DNA from: Desulfobacteraceae bacterium
GTDB lineage: Bacteria > Desulfobacterota > Desulfobacteria > Desulfobacterales > Desulfosarcinaceae
Direction: 5' to 3'
Length of the DNA stretch: 64,000 nucleotides
Assembly: GCA_013003715.1 (NCBI GenBank)
Contig: JABDIN010000046.1
Coordinates: 118,465-182,464, forward strand
The number at the start of each line of letters is the position of its first letter. Positions within the stretch are counted from its first letter, which is position 1. Both the position numbers and the translations under genes were made by a program. The notes under the pieces are model-generated. The model was given only the letters and a program-made list of their open reading frames with translations. It did no database searches and was not told where the DNA came from. Positions 17,591-26,292 of the stretch are shown here, piece after piece.

Positions 17591-19426
17591 ATGAGCACCT
17601 GCACGGGCCGTTTACTCAGGGTTGATTTGACCCGTCAACACACAAGTGTCGAAACCATTCCGGCCTGGATGAACGAGCAATATATTTCGGCCCGCGGCAT
17701 GGGTGCGCGCCTGTTGTATGATGAACTCACAGCCAAAACCGATCCCCTCGGACCCGATAACAAGCTGATTTTTCTGATGGGGATTCTGGGGGTCACCGGT
17801 TTGCAGGGATTTTCCAAGTGGGCGGTAATGGCAAAAAGTCCGTTGACCAACACCATCATGCGATCCTACGCCGGCGGTAATTTCGGTCCATGGATGAAAT
17901 TCGCCGGATATGATGTCATGGTGCTGGAAGGCTGTGCATCGGACTGGACTTATCTGCTCATCGACGACCGGGACGTTCATTTTAAAGATGCCCGGGAACT
18001 CATGGGTCTTGATCCACGGTCGGTCCAGTTATCCCTTAAAACCGTTCACGGGGCCAAAACCGAGAGTGCCTGTATCGGAGAGGCCGGTGAAAAGGGTCTG
18101 CGATTTGCGGTGATCACATCCGGCGAACGCACGGCATCCCGGGGTGGAGTGGGAACAGTGATGGGCGCCAAAAAACTCAAGGCAGTGGCCATCAATACCG
18201 GTGTCCGAAAATTTGACGCCCATGACCCTTCCGGCTTTACCGACCTGGTGAAAGCACAGGTCCGGATGCTCAAATCCCATCCGCGGCGTCACGCCATGAA
18301 TACCGTGGGTACGCCGTATATTACCACGCAATTGATGAAAACCGGTGTTTTGCCGGTGCACAACTTCCGGCAGGGACGGATTGAGACAATTGAGAACATC
18401 GATGGGGATGCCTATTTCAAGATGAAAACCGCCAGGGCGGGATGCTACCAGTGCATGACGCGCTGCGGCGGAATGCGGCCGGTTACCCGGGGCCCCTGGG
18501 CCGGAACCGCCATTGACGGTCCGGAATATGAAACCATTTTTGCATTCGGTCCCCTATTGAGCCTGACCGACAAAAAATTTATCATCGATGCCAATGCCTT
18601 GTGCGACTATTACGGGATGGACACCATCAGCACCGGTGTATGCGTGGCATTTGCCTGTGAATTGTTTGAGAAACAAATCCTCACTATGGCGGACACCGAA
18701 GGCCTGGAGCTGCATTGGGGGCATCGGCCGGCACTTTTCGAACTCATCCACCGGATGGGCAGACGGCAAGGCCTCGGCCGCCTGCTGGGCGAAGGCGTGC
18801 AGCGCGCCGCTGCGGAACTCGGATACGCCGCAACCCAATGCGCCATGCACATCAAGGGGTTGGAGCTGCCGGGATACGAACCCCGTGCGGTCAAGGGGTA
18901 CGCCTTGAGCATGGCCACGGCCAATATCGGCGGCAGCCACATGTACGGCAGGCCGCGTCCGGAATTATCCGGAATCGAGGACCCGCTTTCCGAAAAAGAC
19001 AAGGGGGCGTCCATCGCCGGCTTTCAAAAGGAACAGGCCATCGAGGACAGTCTCATTGCCTGCACCTTCGGTAATTCCGGATTGAATATGGAGAAGTACG
19101 CCCGGTTTCTGGAAGCAGCCACCGGACTCAGTGCCCTCGGTTCGTCCGAAGCCCTGACCACCATCGGCGAACGCATCGTCTGCCTGGAACGTTGTTTCAA
19201 TGTGCGGGAAGGTTTTGATCGAAAGGACGATGCATTGCCCCGTCGCATGACAAGCGAACCCCTCCGGAACGCCGGCCCGGCCAGTGGCCAGGTCGTGGCC
19301 GATCTGGATGGTTTGCTGGATGAATATTACAAGGCATTGGGCTATACACCGGCTGGTGTGCCATCGGCAACCCGGCTTGAGTTGCTGGGATTGGAATTTG
19401 CGCAATCGGATATGCCGGTCCTGTGA
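17591..19426 (+). CDS. Aldehyde:ferredoxin oxidoreductase family tungstoenzyme
   Basis: A 611-residue AOR family protein. N-terminal domain 1 (GRLLRVDLTR, then ISARGMGARLLYDEL) binds the tungstopterin, SRGGVGTVMGAKKLKAVAI is the conserved cofactor-binding segment, and C285-x2-C288-x3-C292 (CYQCMTRC) with a later Cys in IACTFGN would hold one [4Fe-4S] cluster. The family oxidises aldehydes to acids with ferredoxin, or runs in reverse. It is clearly distinct from the BamB paralog at 48.2 kb: shorter, and lacking BamB's characteristic sequence. Next to it are an SDR and a split PEP-synthase-like pair, so it may oxidise an aldehyde in a catabolic route. Substrate unknown. Confidence 0.88.
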   Translation: MSTCTGRLLRVDLTRQHTSVETIPAWMNEQYISARGMGARLLYDELTAKTDPLGPDNKLIFLMGILGVTGLQGFSKWAVMAKSPLTNTIMRSYAGGNFGPWMKFAGYDVMVLEGCASDWTYLLIDDRDVHFKDARELMGLDPRSVQLSLKTVHGAKTESACIGEAGEKGLRFAVITSGERTASRGGVGTVMGAKKLKAVAINTGVRKFDAHDPSGFTDLVKAQVRMLKSHPRRHAMNTVGTPYITTQLMKTGVLPVHNFRQGRIETIENIDGDAYFKMKTARAGCYQCMTRCGGMRPVTRGPWAGTAIDGPEYETIFAFGPLLSLTDKKFIIDANALCDYYGMDTISTGVCVAFACELFEKQILTMADTEGLELHWGHRPALFELIHRMGRRQGLGRLLGEGVQRAAAELGYAATQCAMHIKGLELPGYEPRAVKGYALSMATANIGGSHMYGRPRPELSGIEDPLSEKDKGASIAGFQKEQAIEDSLIACTFGNSGLNMEKYARFLEAATGLSALGSSEALTTIGERIVCLERCFNVREGFDRKDDALPRRMTSEPLRNAGPASGQVVADLDGLLDEYYKALGYTPAGVPSATRLELLGLEFAQSDMPVL

Positions 19427-19789
19427 ACAATCGTTTTCATCCACCCCACGCCGGATATGCGGGCGGTATAATTCTCCCGGTCCGGAGAATGGCTCCATGG
19501 TGCAACTGCCGGCCGTCAGGCAATGGGCAATTGCTATCATCTAAACGGTAATCGATCCACAGAGAGGAGGTGCACCTGGTCATGAACAAAGAGCAGGCTC
19601 CGGCGGTGGCTGTGCTCCGGAATTCTCACAAACCGTCTCAGATAACGACGTGCTGAAGTCTCCTGAAATTCGTTGCCGGCTGATTTTTTGAATGTGCGAG
19701 TCGATGTTCCGTGAATCCATGATCCAACCTCTGCCGGGAGGACGCACGCCGCTCGTTGCCCCATAACCCCTACCAAGGAGGAAGTCACG
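19427..19789 (+). other. Intergenic region, no convincing gene
   Basis: This 363-base gap separates the AOR gene from the PEP-synthase-like gene. The only thing that resembles a gene is a 24-codon frame at 19582-19656 with AGAGGAGG 13 bases upstream; it has no recognisable product. A strong ribosome site (AAGGAGGAAG) at the right end belongs to the next gene. Long minus-strand frames here run through the beginning of the next gene and are not credible. Confidence 0.4.
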
Positions 19790-21472
19790 ATGAAAGTATA
19801 CGATGTGGTCCCCGGGTTGGAATTTGATCCTGAGCAGGATTTTGCACAATCACCGGCCTGGTTCCTGGATGGCACTCACTCCGTACCACCGTGGACACCC
19901 ATGTTCGGATGGTTTTGGATCAATTTTTGCCGGCACGGCATGCAGTACGGTGCTGAAAAACTGAGCCTGCCCACCGTAAAGGGCTGGGATTGGCGTTTCA
20001 TGAACGGCGGTGGTTATCTGACCCTTCTACTGGTGAAAACAGAGGAAGAGAAGCAGCGTCGCGAGGTAGAGTTCCGCAAAGCCATCCTGCCGTTTATTCA
20101 GGATTATGACGGTCTATGGAAGGGTTTCGTCGATGAAATATTGGGCCGATACGCCGATCTCAAGGCGCTTGACCTGGACAAGGCGTGCAATATCGACCTG
20201 CTGGCTAATTTTGAGGAAACCATCAATACCTGCCGCCGTATGTGGGAAATACACATGTATATGATGTATGGTACGTATACGGCGTATATCCTGTTCGAAA
20301 ACATGTGTCGGGAATTGGCGGATATCGATGACACGTCACCGGATTTTCACCGATTGGTCAGTGGTTTCGACAACAAGGTGTTCCAGGTGGATCTGAAACT
20401 ATGGGAATTCTCCGAACGCGCACGACAGGATGGACTGGCGGATCTTTTTCTGAACAATAACGGCCCCGATCTTCGACATCTCTTGCAGGAAACCGGCAAC
20501 GGCCGCGCATTCATGACCGACTTCATGGCTTTTATGGATGAAGACGGGTGGCGAATGCAGCGTATGTCGGAAATAAACCTGCCGACCTGGGTGGAGGATC
20601 CAACTCCGGCCCTGGTGAATGTCCAGCAATTTCTGCAAAAGGGTGGTGGCTTCAGCCTGAGCGATGAACGGAAAAAACGCACCACCGAACGCCTGGCGGC
20701 TGAAAAAACCGTGATGGCCAAAGTGCCGGAGGCCCAGCGGGGCTGGTTTGAGCAATTGATGCGCCTGGCGCAAAAAAGCGGTGTGTTCAGTGAAGAGCAC
20801 GACCACTACCTGGATCTGTACACCCATGCCATGATGCGGCGCAGCACCCTGGGACTGGGAAACCGTTTCGTCCGCGAAGGCGCATTGAATGAAGCCGAGG
20901 ATATTTTCTTTTTAATCCCGGATGAGGTCCGACGTGCCGGTCTGATACCGGATCAGTTTGATTTGCGGTGCATCGTGGATCGTCGGAAGGCGCAATGGAA
21001 GGAGTGGCACGAGAATCCAAACCCGCCGGCGCTCTTGAAGGAGGGGTTTGATATGGATCAGGCCATGGGCGTGTTAGTGCGCTCCAATGACCCCATCGCC
21101 CTGAAGGTGGTGGTGGGCGCCATGCCGCAGGTACGGCCTGAATTGAAGGCCGATCTATACGGAACCTGTGGTTCTCCAGGGGTGGCCGAAGGCACGGCAC
21201 GGGTGATCATGACCGAGGATGAATTGCATCTGGTGCAGGAAGGCGACATCCTGGTGGCGGCCAGCACCTCACCCAGCTGGACGCCGATTTTCTCCATGAT
21301 CAAGGGGGTGGTGGTGGATCGCGGCGCCAGCTTGTCACATGCGGCCATTGTGGGACGTGAATACGGTATCCCGGTGGTCATGAATGTCTTTGACGGAACC
21401 GCCAAAATCAGATCCGGCCAGCGTATTAAGGTCGATGCCAATATGGGCACGGTTTACCTTATGAATGATTGA
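19790..21472 (+). CDS. PEP-synthase-like protein with phosphohistidine domain (phenylphosphate synthase alpha-like)
   Basis: A 560-residue protein whose last 100 residues are a PEP-utilizing mobile (phosphohistidine) domain: GTCGSPGVAEGTARV, then VDRGASLSHAAIVGREYGIPVV with the phospho-accepting His517. The first 440 residues are helical and have no ATP-grasp. The ATP-binding part is encoded separately by the next gene, 122 bases downstream. This split matches PpsA/PpsB of phenylphosphate synthase, which phosphorylates phenol with ATP via a phosphohistidine; rifampin phosphotransferase-like enzymes share the logic. No UbiD-type phenylphosphate carboxylase is in the window, so the acceptor may be a different hydroxylated compound. 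AAGGAGGAAGTCACG precedes ATG 19790. Confidence 0.75.
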   Translation: MKVYDVVPGLEFDPEQDFAQSPAWFLDGTHSVPPWTPMFGWFWINFCRHGMQYGAEKLSLPTVKGWDWRFMNGGGYLTLLLVKTEEEKQRREVEFRKAILPFIQDYDGLWKGFVDEILGRYADLKALDLDKACNIDLLANFEETINTCRRMWEIHMYMMYGTYTAYILFENMCRELADIDDTSPDFHRLVSGFDNKVFQVDLKLWEFSERARQDGLADLFLNNNGPDLRHLLQETGNGRAFMTDFMAFMDEDGWRMQRMSEINLPTWVEDPTPALVNVQQFLQKGGGFSLSDERKKRTTERLAAEKTVMAKVPEAQRGWFEQLMRLAQKSGVFSEEHDHYLDLYTHAMMRRSTLGLGNRFVREGALNEAEDIFFLIPDEVRRAGLIPDQFDLRCIVDRRKAQWKEWHENPNPPALLKEGFDMDQAMGVLVRSNDPIALKVVVGAMPQVRPELKADLYGTCGSPGVAEGTARVIMTEDELHLVQEGDILVAASTSPSWTPIFSMIKGVVVDRGASLSHAAIVGREYGIPVVMNVFDGTAKIRSGQRIKVDANMGTVYLMND

Positions 21473-21594
21473 ATTATGGGCAACCGTATCATCTTTACAT
21501 CCGATCGCCCTGGAAACAAGGTGCAAGGGCCATGCAAGGGCAATCGTGGTCAGGGAACAAGGTCCTTGTTCCTGCGCTAGGAGGATAAGTCGTC

Positions 21595-22623
21595 ATGGCA
21601 ACACAATGGATATACAGCCTGCAGGAATTGCGTAGTGATCACAATGATATGGTCGGTAAAAAGTGTGCCAACCTCGGCGAGATGACACATATGGGTATGC
21701 GTGTGCCGCCGGGATTTGCCGTTTCAGTGGAGGGCTATGAACTGTTCATGAACCAAACCGGCGCCGATGCACAGATCCGGCAGTATGTACGGAAAAACCT
21801 GGCGAGTCTGCATCATAATGTTGAAAAACAGGTCGAAGCCGGACGCTATATCCGCCGTGTGATCGAGAGCAAGGAGATGCCCGAACCCATGAAGGCGGAT
21901 CTCTGGCGGCATTATGAACGGTTATGCGAACAAGTCGATATGGACCGTATGCCAGTGGCCGTCAGATCCAGCGGTGCGGTGAGCATGCCGGGGCAAATGG
22001 AGACCTATCTGAACGTCCGCGGCCGGCAGGAACTCATCGAGAAAATCATCAAAGTGTGGAGCAGTGCATTTACCACGCGCGCCATCGCTTTCCGGCTGGA
22101 ACAGGGGATGGCCATGGAAAAGGCACCCATCGGTGTTGCGGTGCTGAAAATGGTCAACGCCAGATCCGCCGGTGTCACCCTGACCGTATTGCCCACCAAC
22201 GGCGATTTGTCCAAGGTGATCGTGGAGGGCAATTGGGGATTGGGTGAAAGTGTGGTCAGCGGTGAGATCACACCGGACAGTTTTATCGTGAATAAGGACA
22301 ACGGTCATGTGGCAAGTACGATCAGCAAAAAAAACAAAATGGTGGTGTTCGAAACCGGCGGCATCGCATTTGTGGACGTACCGCCGGACCGGCAGGAACA
22401 GCCTTGTTTGTCCGACATCGAACTCAAGGAGATCGTACGAATCGCCATGGAAGTGGAGAACTACTTTGATGCACCCCAGGATATGGAATGGGTTCTTGAT
22501 CAGGATCTGACTTTTCCGGAAAACCTGTTTTGGGTGCAGACACGTCCCGCCAAATACTCAAAACCGGTGGCGGACAACACGGAATACCTGGCCGAGTTGA
22601 TGACACGGATATTCAAGATGTGA
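21595..22623 (+). CDS. PEP/pyruvate-binding ATP-grasp protein (phenylphosphate synthase beta-like)
   Basis: A 342-residue protein equal to the N-terminal ATP-binding half of PEP synthase/PPDK. Visible family motifs: KCANLGEMTHMGMRVPPGFAVS, VAVRSSGAVSMPGQMETYLNV, the segment NWGLGESVVSGEITPDSF and, at the end, QDMEWVLDQDLTFPENLFWVQTRP. It would transfer the beta-phosphate of ATP to the histidine of the partner encoded just upstream. The stand-alone size agrees with PpsB-type subunits. AGGAGGATAAG precedes ATG 21595. A third, CBS-domain subunit like PpsC of phenylphosphate synthase is not encoded nearby. Confidence 0.8.
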   Translation: MATQWIYSLQELRSDHNDMVGKKCANLGEMTHMGMRVPPGFAVSVEGYELFMNQTGADAQIRQYVRKNLASLHHNVEKQVEAGRYIRRVIESKEMPEPMKADLWRHYERLCEQVDMDRMPVAVRSSGAVSMPGQMETYLNVRGRQELIEKIIKVWSSAFTTRAIAFRLEQGMAMEKAPIGVAVLKMVNARSAGVTLTVLPTNGDLSKVIVEGNWGLGESVVSGEITPDSFIVNKDNGHVASTISKKNKMVVFETGGIAFVDVPPDRQEQPCLSDIELKEIVRIAMEVENYFDAPQDMEWVLDQDLTFPENLFWVQTRPAKYSKPVADNTEYLAELMTRIFKM

Positions 22624-22704
22624 TCCGGGAGTCTTGGTCCGTTCATTCCGCGGTGCTGAACCGCCGGATCTCCAACTTGAGGGTACTGCAACAGGAGGTT
22701 GATC

Positions 22705-23364
22705 ATGACCATATTATTTACCCAGTATTGGGACGTCAAGCCGGGACAATTTGATGCATATTCGAATTTTATCGTCGATAGTTACAACCCTGCTATGGAG
22801 CGTTTGCGCATTCAATTGCTGGGCGGCTACTATACGGCTGTGGGGGAAGGTCCGCGTATCATTGCGGTGGCCACCATGGAAAATGACACGGGTCTGATGA
22901 TGGCGTTGGCCCACCGCGAATTTCGCATCGCCCATACCGGATTGTTGCAATGGGTTGACAACTATCACAGCAAAGTCTGGGCACCGACGGGCCGGGTCAC
23001 CGAAGGGCCGTATCATATTCAAACCAGTGCCTGGAAATTCAATCAGTACTACGATATCGTGCCCGGCCGGGAGGAGGCCCATTACCGGTTTGTAAAGGAG
23101 GAGTGCCTGGCGGGTATGAAGGCGCTGGGACTTCCCATAACCGGTGGATGGCGTCTGGTGGTCGGCTCCGGTCCACGGATCCTCGCCGAGGCCACCGGGC
23201 GGAACATGGTGAATATCGCCAAAGCCTTGGATTCCGCCGAATTCAGGCAAATAGTCCGCGTTCTGAAAAAACAGTATGCCGTCAATTACAGCAGCCGTAT
23301 CTTGGCGCCCACCGGCCGCATAGAGGTGCCTTTTCTGATGAAGGAGATGATGAAAGGGTTCTGA
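22705..23364 (+). CDS. Duplicated ferredoxin-fold-like protein, unknown function
   Basis: A 219-residue protein made of two similar halves of about 105 residues. Each half begins with an aromatic strand (LFTQYWDVKPGQFDAY and FNQYYDIVPGREEAHY), has a GP-RI turn (GEGPRIIAVAT and GSGPRILAEAT) and ends with a shared phrase (KVWAPTGRV and RILAPTGRI). This pattern suggests a tandem of dimeric alpha+beta barrel (NIPSNAP- or EthD-like) domains. Such folds bind hydrophobic or aromatic ligands. I do not recognise a named family. AGGAGG six to seven bases before ATG 22705 sets the start. It lies between the PEP-synthase-like pair and the DUF89 gene and overlaps the latter by one base. Confidence 0.6.
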   Translation: MTILFTQYWDVKPGQFDAYSNFIVDSYNPAMERLRIQLLGGYYTAVGEGPRIIAVATMENDTGLMMALAHREFRIAHTGLLQWVDNYHSKVWAPTGRVTEGPYHIQTSAWKFNQYYDIVPGREEAHYRFVKEECLAGMKALGLPITGGWRLVVGSGPRILAEATGRNMVNIAKALDSAEFRQIVRVLKKQYAVNYSSRILAPTGRIEVPFLMKEMMKGF

Positions 23365-24248
23365 TGCTTTTAAAGCCCGATTGCATTCCCTGTGTCCTGC
23401 GCATGGCCCTTGGGGCTCTGACTAAACTCGCTTTAGAGCCCGCCGAAATGAAATCCCTGTACCGGGAGATTTTAAAAATATCCGCTCTGCGTGGTGAACG
23501 CTGGGACCTGACCAGCCCCGAGGTGATCGAACAGGTCATGCTGATCATCAAAACCTATACGGGCAAACCCGATCCGTTTTCTGAGGAAAAAGTACACCTG
23601 AACCGGACCGTGTTGACCATGGAACCTTTTTTCAAGGATCACATCCGGCACGCTGATAACCCTGTGGGTATGGCCGTTATACTGGCCATCCTGGGCAATG
23701 CCATCGACATGATGCTGCCGGAAAGCACCACGGACATCGAAACGGATCTGAAAAACCGGCTTGCCGTGGACTTGGATGCGAAAGCCCTTGCTCAATTTCT
23801 GGATCGCCTCGATACCGTTCGCCGTCTGTTGTATTTTACCGACAATGCCGGTGAAATCATACTGGACAACCTGCTGATTCAAACCCTTGTTCGTTACTAT
23901 GGAATGTCCGTCACCGTGGTGGTGCGCCACGAGTCCACGCTCAATGATGTCACGCTGCACGACGTCCGGAATGTGGGATTCGGCCAAGAGGTAACACTGA
24001 TGACCAACGGGATCTCCGGCCCCTTGCCCGGAACCGTGTTGAAACGATGCAGCCCTGCGGTCCGGGATGCCGTTGAAGCGGCGGACCTGATCATTGCCAA
24101 AGGCGGCGGCAATTTTGACACGCTGGGAGAACAACTGGGTGAACTTAATACGGACGTCAGTTTCCTGTTGTTATCCAAGTGTACCCCCTATAATCGTTTT
24201 TTCAATGTGCCGTTCATGCAGCCGGTCGTGTATAATGTCCTGCATTAG
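23364..24248 (+). CDS. DUF89 / damage-control phosphatase-like protein
   Basis: A 294-residue protein with the hallmarks of DUF89: a CxxC near the start (PDCIPCVLRMALG), the metal-binding DNAGEIILDNLLI motif and the second motif ADLIIAKGGGNFDTL. DUF89 enzymes are metal-dependent phosphatases that remove unwanted phosphate esters such as sugar or cofactor phosphates; the CxxC subgroup is poorly studied. The start ATG overlaps the previous stop (TGATG), so the genes are translationally coupled. Next to a PEP-synthase-like kinase pair it could clear a dead-end phosphorylated product, or hydrolyse the pathway's phospho-intermediate; both are inference. Confidence 0.75.
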   Translation: MLLKPDCIPCVLRMALGALTKLALEPAEMKSLYREILKISALRGERWDLTSPEVIEQVMLIIKTYTGKPDPFSEEKVHLNRTVLTMEPFFKDHIRHADNPVGMAVILAILGNAIDMMLPESTTDIETDLKNRLAVDLDAKALAQFLDRLDTVRRLLYFTDNAGEIILDNLLIQTLVRYYGMSVTVVVRHESTLNDVTLHDVRNVGFGQEVTLMTNGISGPLPGTVLKRCSPAVRDAVEAADLIIAKGGGNFDTLGEQLGELNTDVSFLLLSKCTPYNRFFNVPFMQPVVYNVLH

Positions 24249-24271
24249 ATAACCGAATACCGGAGCGATTC

Positions 24272-24550
24272 TTGAGCATCACGATACACATCCACCAGGC
24301 CCATCGAATACATACCAATGGTTTTGGGGCGGATTTGGCCGAGGGCCGGACCGTGGGCGAGTGCCTTGAAGACCTGGTGAGGCGATACCCCGGCATGCGC
24401 AACGAGTTATACGATCCCGCGACTCCGGGTAGATTGCGAAATATCATAGAGATACATCTTAACAACAAAAAACTTTTTCCCGACGTGTCGGCTAAATACG
24501 TCGCCGAAGGGGATGTCATCCATATAGCGCTTATGTTGTCGGGGGGGTAG
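24272..24550 (+). CDS. MoaD/ThiS-like beta-grasp sulfur carrier
   Basis: A 92-residue protein with the beta-grasp pattern: an opening strand ITIHIHQAHR, a helix at VGECLEDLVRRYPG, IIEIHLNNKKL, then DVIHIALMLSGG with the exposed C-terminal Gly-Gly that is adenylated and thiocarboxylated in MoaD/ThiS carriers. A sulfur carrier in a cluster with an AOR gene fits a role in tungstopterin synthesis, as MoaD homologs often sit next to AOR genes. The start is TTG 24272, with CGGAG 8 bases upstream. It ends 21 bases before a convergent gene. Confidence 0.75.
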   Translation: MSITIHIHQAHRIHTNGFGADLAEGRTVGECLEDLVRRYPGMRNELYDPATPGRLRNIIEIHLNNKKLFPDVSAKYVAEGDVIHIALMLSGG

Positions 24551-24571
24551 GTCGTGTTACTGCCCGGTCCG

Positions 24572-25009
24572 CTATTCGGCTTTCTGAAGCACCTGCACCT
24601 GTCCCGTGGAACCGTCGATCCTGACGCAGTCGCCGGTATTCAGTGATCGAAGTATTTCTTTAGTTCCGCGGACTGCGGGGATTCCGGAGTTGATGGCCGC
24701 CCTGAAACCAAATGAGAGCATGCCGCCGGATTCGGCTATCAATGCCTTCAGTCTGGGCATGACGACCGTGAGTTTTTGAGACGCATTGGGGCATACCAGG
24801 ATGGTGCCGTCGGCCACGACACCCAGGTCTTCCATGTCGGTGATCACATTTACCAGCCCGGTGGCCGTACCGGGTGATACCGGCTCACACGCGAACTGAT
24901 CTGATATCGTAAATACCGCTGCCGGGGGATTACAATCGGTCTCCATCGATTCAACTGAGCTATAGTCCGTGTTAATGGTTTGATTTGCGGATCGCTGTGC
25001 TTTGTTCAT
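24572..25009 (-). CDS. Stand-alone PEP-utilizing mobile domain lacking the catalytic His
   Basis: A 145-residue protein. After about 40 variable residues it follows the phosphohistidine domain: EPVSPGTATGLVNVI, DGTILVCPNASQKLTVVMPRL, then ESGGMLSFGFRAAINSGIPAV and GDCVRIDGSTGQV. In active domains the segment reads GG-LSH-A--AR--GIP; here Phe stands where His is expected. It cannot therefore carry phosphate the usual way. It could be a regulatory or structural partner of the two PEP-synthase-like proteins encoded 2-5 kb away, or a non-functional paralog. It converges on the MoaD-like gene. The start ATG 25009 has AAAGGAGATC upstream on the minus strand, which is good evidence that it is translated. 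Confidence 0.65.
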   Translation of the reverse strand: MNKAQRSANQTINTDYSSVESMETDCNPPAAVFTISDQFACEPVSPGTATGLVNVITDMEDLGVVADGTILVCPNASQKLTVVMPRLKALIAESGGMLSFGFRAAINSGIPAVRGTKEILRSLNTGDCVRIDGSTGQVQVLQKAE

Positions 25010-25124
25010 ACCTGATTAGATCTCCTTTCGGTGAATTCCCTCCGGGCAGCGGTTTTTTGCCGGCCGGGTGAACCCTATACGTTAATACGCCAGCATAATA
25101 ACCATTCATGCTTGACTTGTCGAG

Positions 25125-25931
25125 TTAATTGGATTTAGTTGATTTTCGAAATGGTCCGCCAGGACAGAAGGGCTTCAGTTTCCTGCTCTTATACTCCTTG
25201 GTCTTCGCAGGTTTTTCTTTCGGTTCCTTTGCGATGAGAAAGATGGCCAGAAGCACACAGGTGATACCGAACAATTTTGGAACGGTGAGCGGTTCTTCGA
25301 GAAAAATCCATGACAAGAAGACAGCACTCACCGGCATGACGGCGGTGAAAGCCGATGCGGTTCCGCCGGAGACGTTGGATATGCCACGAAACCAGAAGAT
25401 ATAGGCTGCAACGGTGAAGACAGCCCCGAAATAGACTATGGCGCTCCATCCCAACCATCCCACCGAACGAAAATTAAAATAAAGGGACTGGTAGGCCGCA
25501 AAGGGAAGGAAGAAAATCAGCCCCAGTGTCGTGAGAATGCAGGTGATGGTGAGATTGGACACTTCGGTGCTTAATTCTTTCTTCAGCAGGAGAAAAACGG
25601 CCTCGCCTAAAACAGCTATACATATCAATAAATTTCCAGTCAGATGAGGATGCGGTTCAAGGGATGCACCGGCATCGGTTGCTGAACCATTCACTGCTAT
25701 CACACCCGCAACCGAGATGCCGATGGCAACCCATTTCAGGGCTGACAATTTCTCTTTCAGTATAATAAAGGCCACAATACCCATGGCCGCCGGTGTGGTG
25801 CTTGTGAGTATCCCGGCCGCCATTGCCGAGGTCAGTTTCAGGCCGATCAGCAACATCACCGTGAAAATAAACTGACCGCAAAAAGCCATGGTCATAAGTA
25901 TCAGCCAATCCCTGACCATTGGCGGCAAATC
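25125..25931 (-). pseudogene. EamA/DMT transporter, 5'-truncated by deletion
   Basis: About 268 residues of a drug/metabolite transporter: LPPMVRDWLILMTMAFCGQ (the usual middle of the first EamA repeat), then LTSTTPAAMGIVAFIILKEKL and the second repeat with YFGAVFTVAAYIFWFRGI and AVFLSWIFLEEPL. About eight membrane segments remain of the usual ten. The expected first 60 or so residues are missing; the frame upstream is out-of-frame AraC-family sequence. No start codon with a ribosome site lies near the junction, though an internal ATG (25907) is possible. The C-terminus is basic (KEPKEKPAKTKEYKSRK). Probably non-functional. Confidence 0.6.
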
Positions 25932-26169
25932 CGTCGTGCGCCTCACCGGGAATAGCCAGATTGATATCTCCTGGTGCAGCGACAATATCCTTTCCGCGGT
26001 AATGATATCCCAGAGCCCCGGCTTCGATGACACCGACGGCATATCGTTCGTGGAAATGCCGGTTAAACACATGCCGGCCATATGAAGCTTTCAGAAGTTC
26101 GAGGTTTCCGAGCCGCGGCAGGCAAACCATTCGGAATATTATCTGTTCATCAAAGGTCGCGGATTTCAT
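25932..26169 (-). pseudogene. AraC-family regulator, N-terminal fragment
   Basis: From ATG 26169 on the minus strand the first 79 residues read like the cupin ligand-binding domain of AraC-type regulators: HVFNRHFHERYAVGVIEAGAL, YRGKDIVAAPGDINLAIPGEAHDG. Similarity stops near 25932 and transporter sequence takes over in another frame; the AraC DNA-binding domain (about 100 C-terminal residues) is absent from the region. AraC regulators next to EamA or LysE exporters are a common pair, so one deletion that removed the 3' part of the regulator and the 5' part of the exporter explains both remnants. Confidence 0.6.
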
Positions 26170-26292
26170 TTTAGCGGTTTTATGCTATGTCAGGTGATAA
26201 GGGTTAAACAGATAACCTTATTTTATCAGGCAATTTATCGATTGTCTTGGATGAAATTGCGGTTTTTCCTTTACCTCAGGTATATATGCCGC

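Noticed and set aside
17591..19426. AOR at 17.6 kb as a second BamB
   Set aside because: It lacks BamB-specific stretches such as the GTPATGCNRT and FPLKPPYHIHN regions and has no BamC partner; it is a general AOR paralog.
19790..22623. Frameshifted PEP synthase gene
   Set aside because: Gene order is reversed relative to PEP synthase (ATP-grasp is second), each gene has its own strong ribosome site, and the sizes fit the split phenylphosphate-synthase-type subunits.
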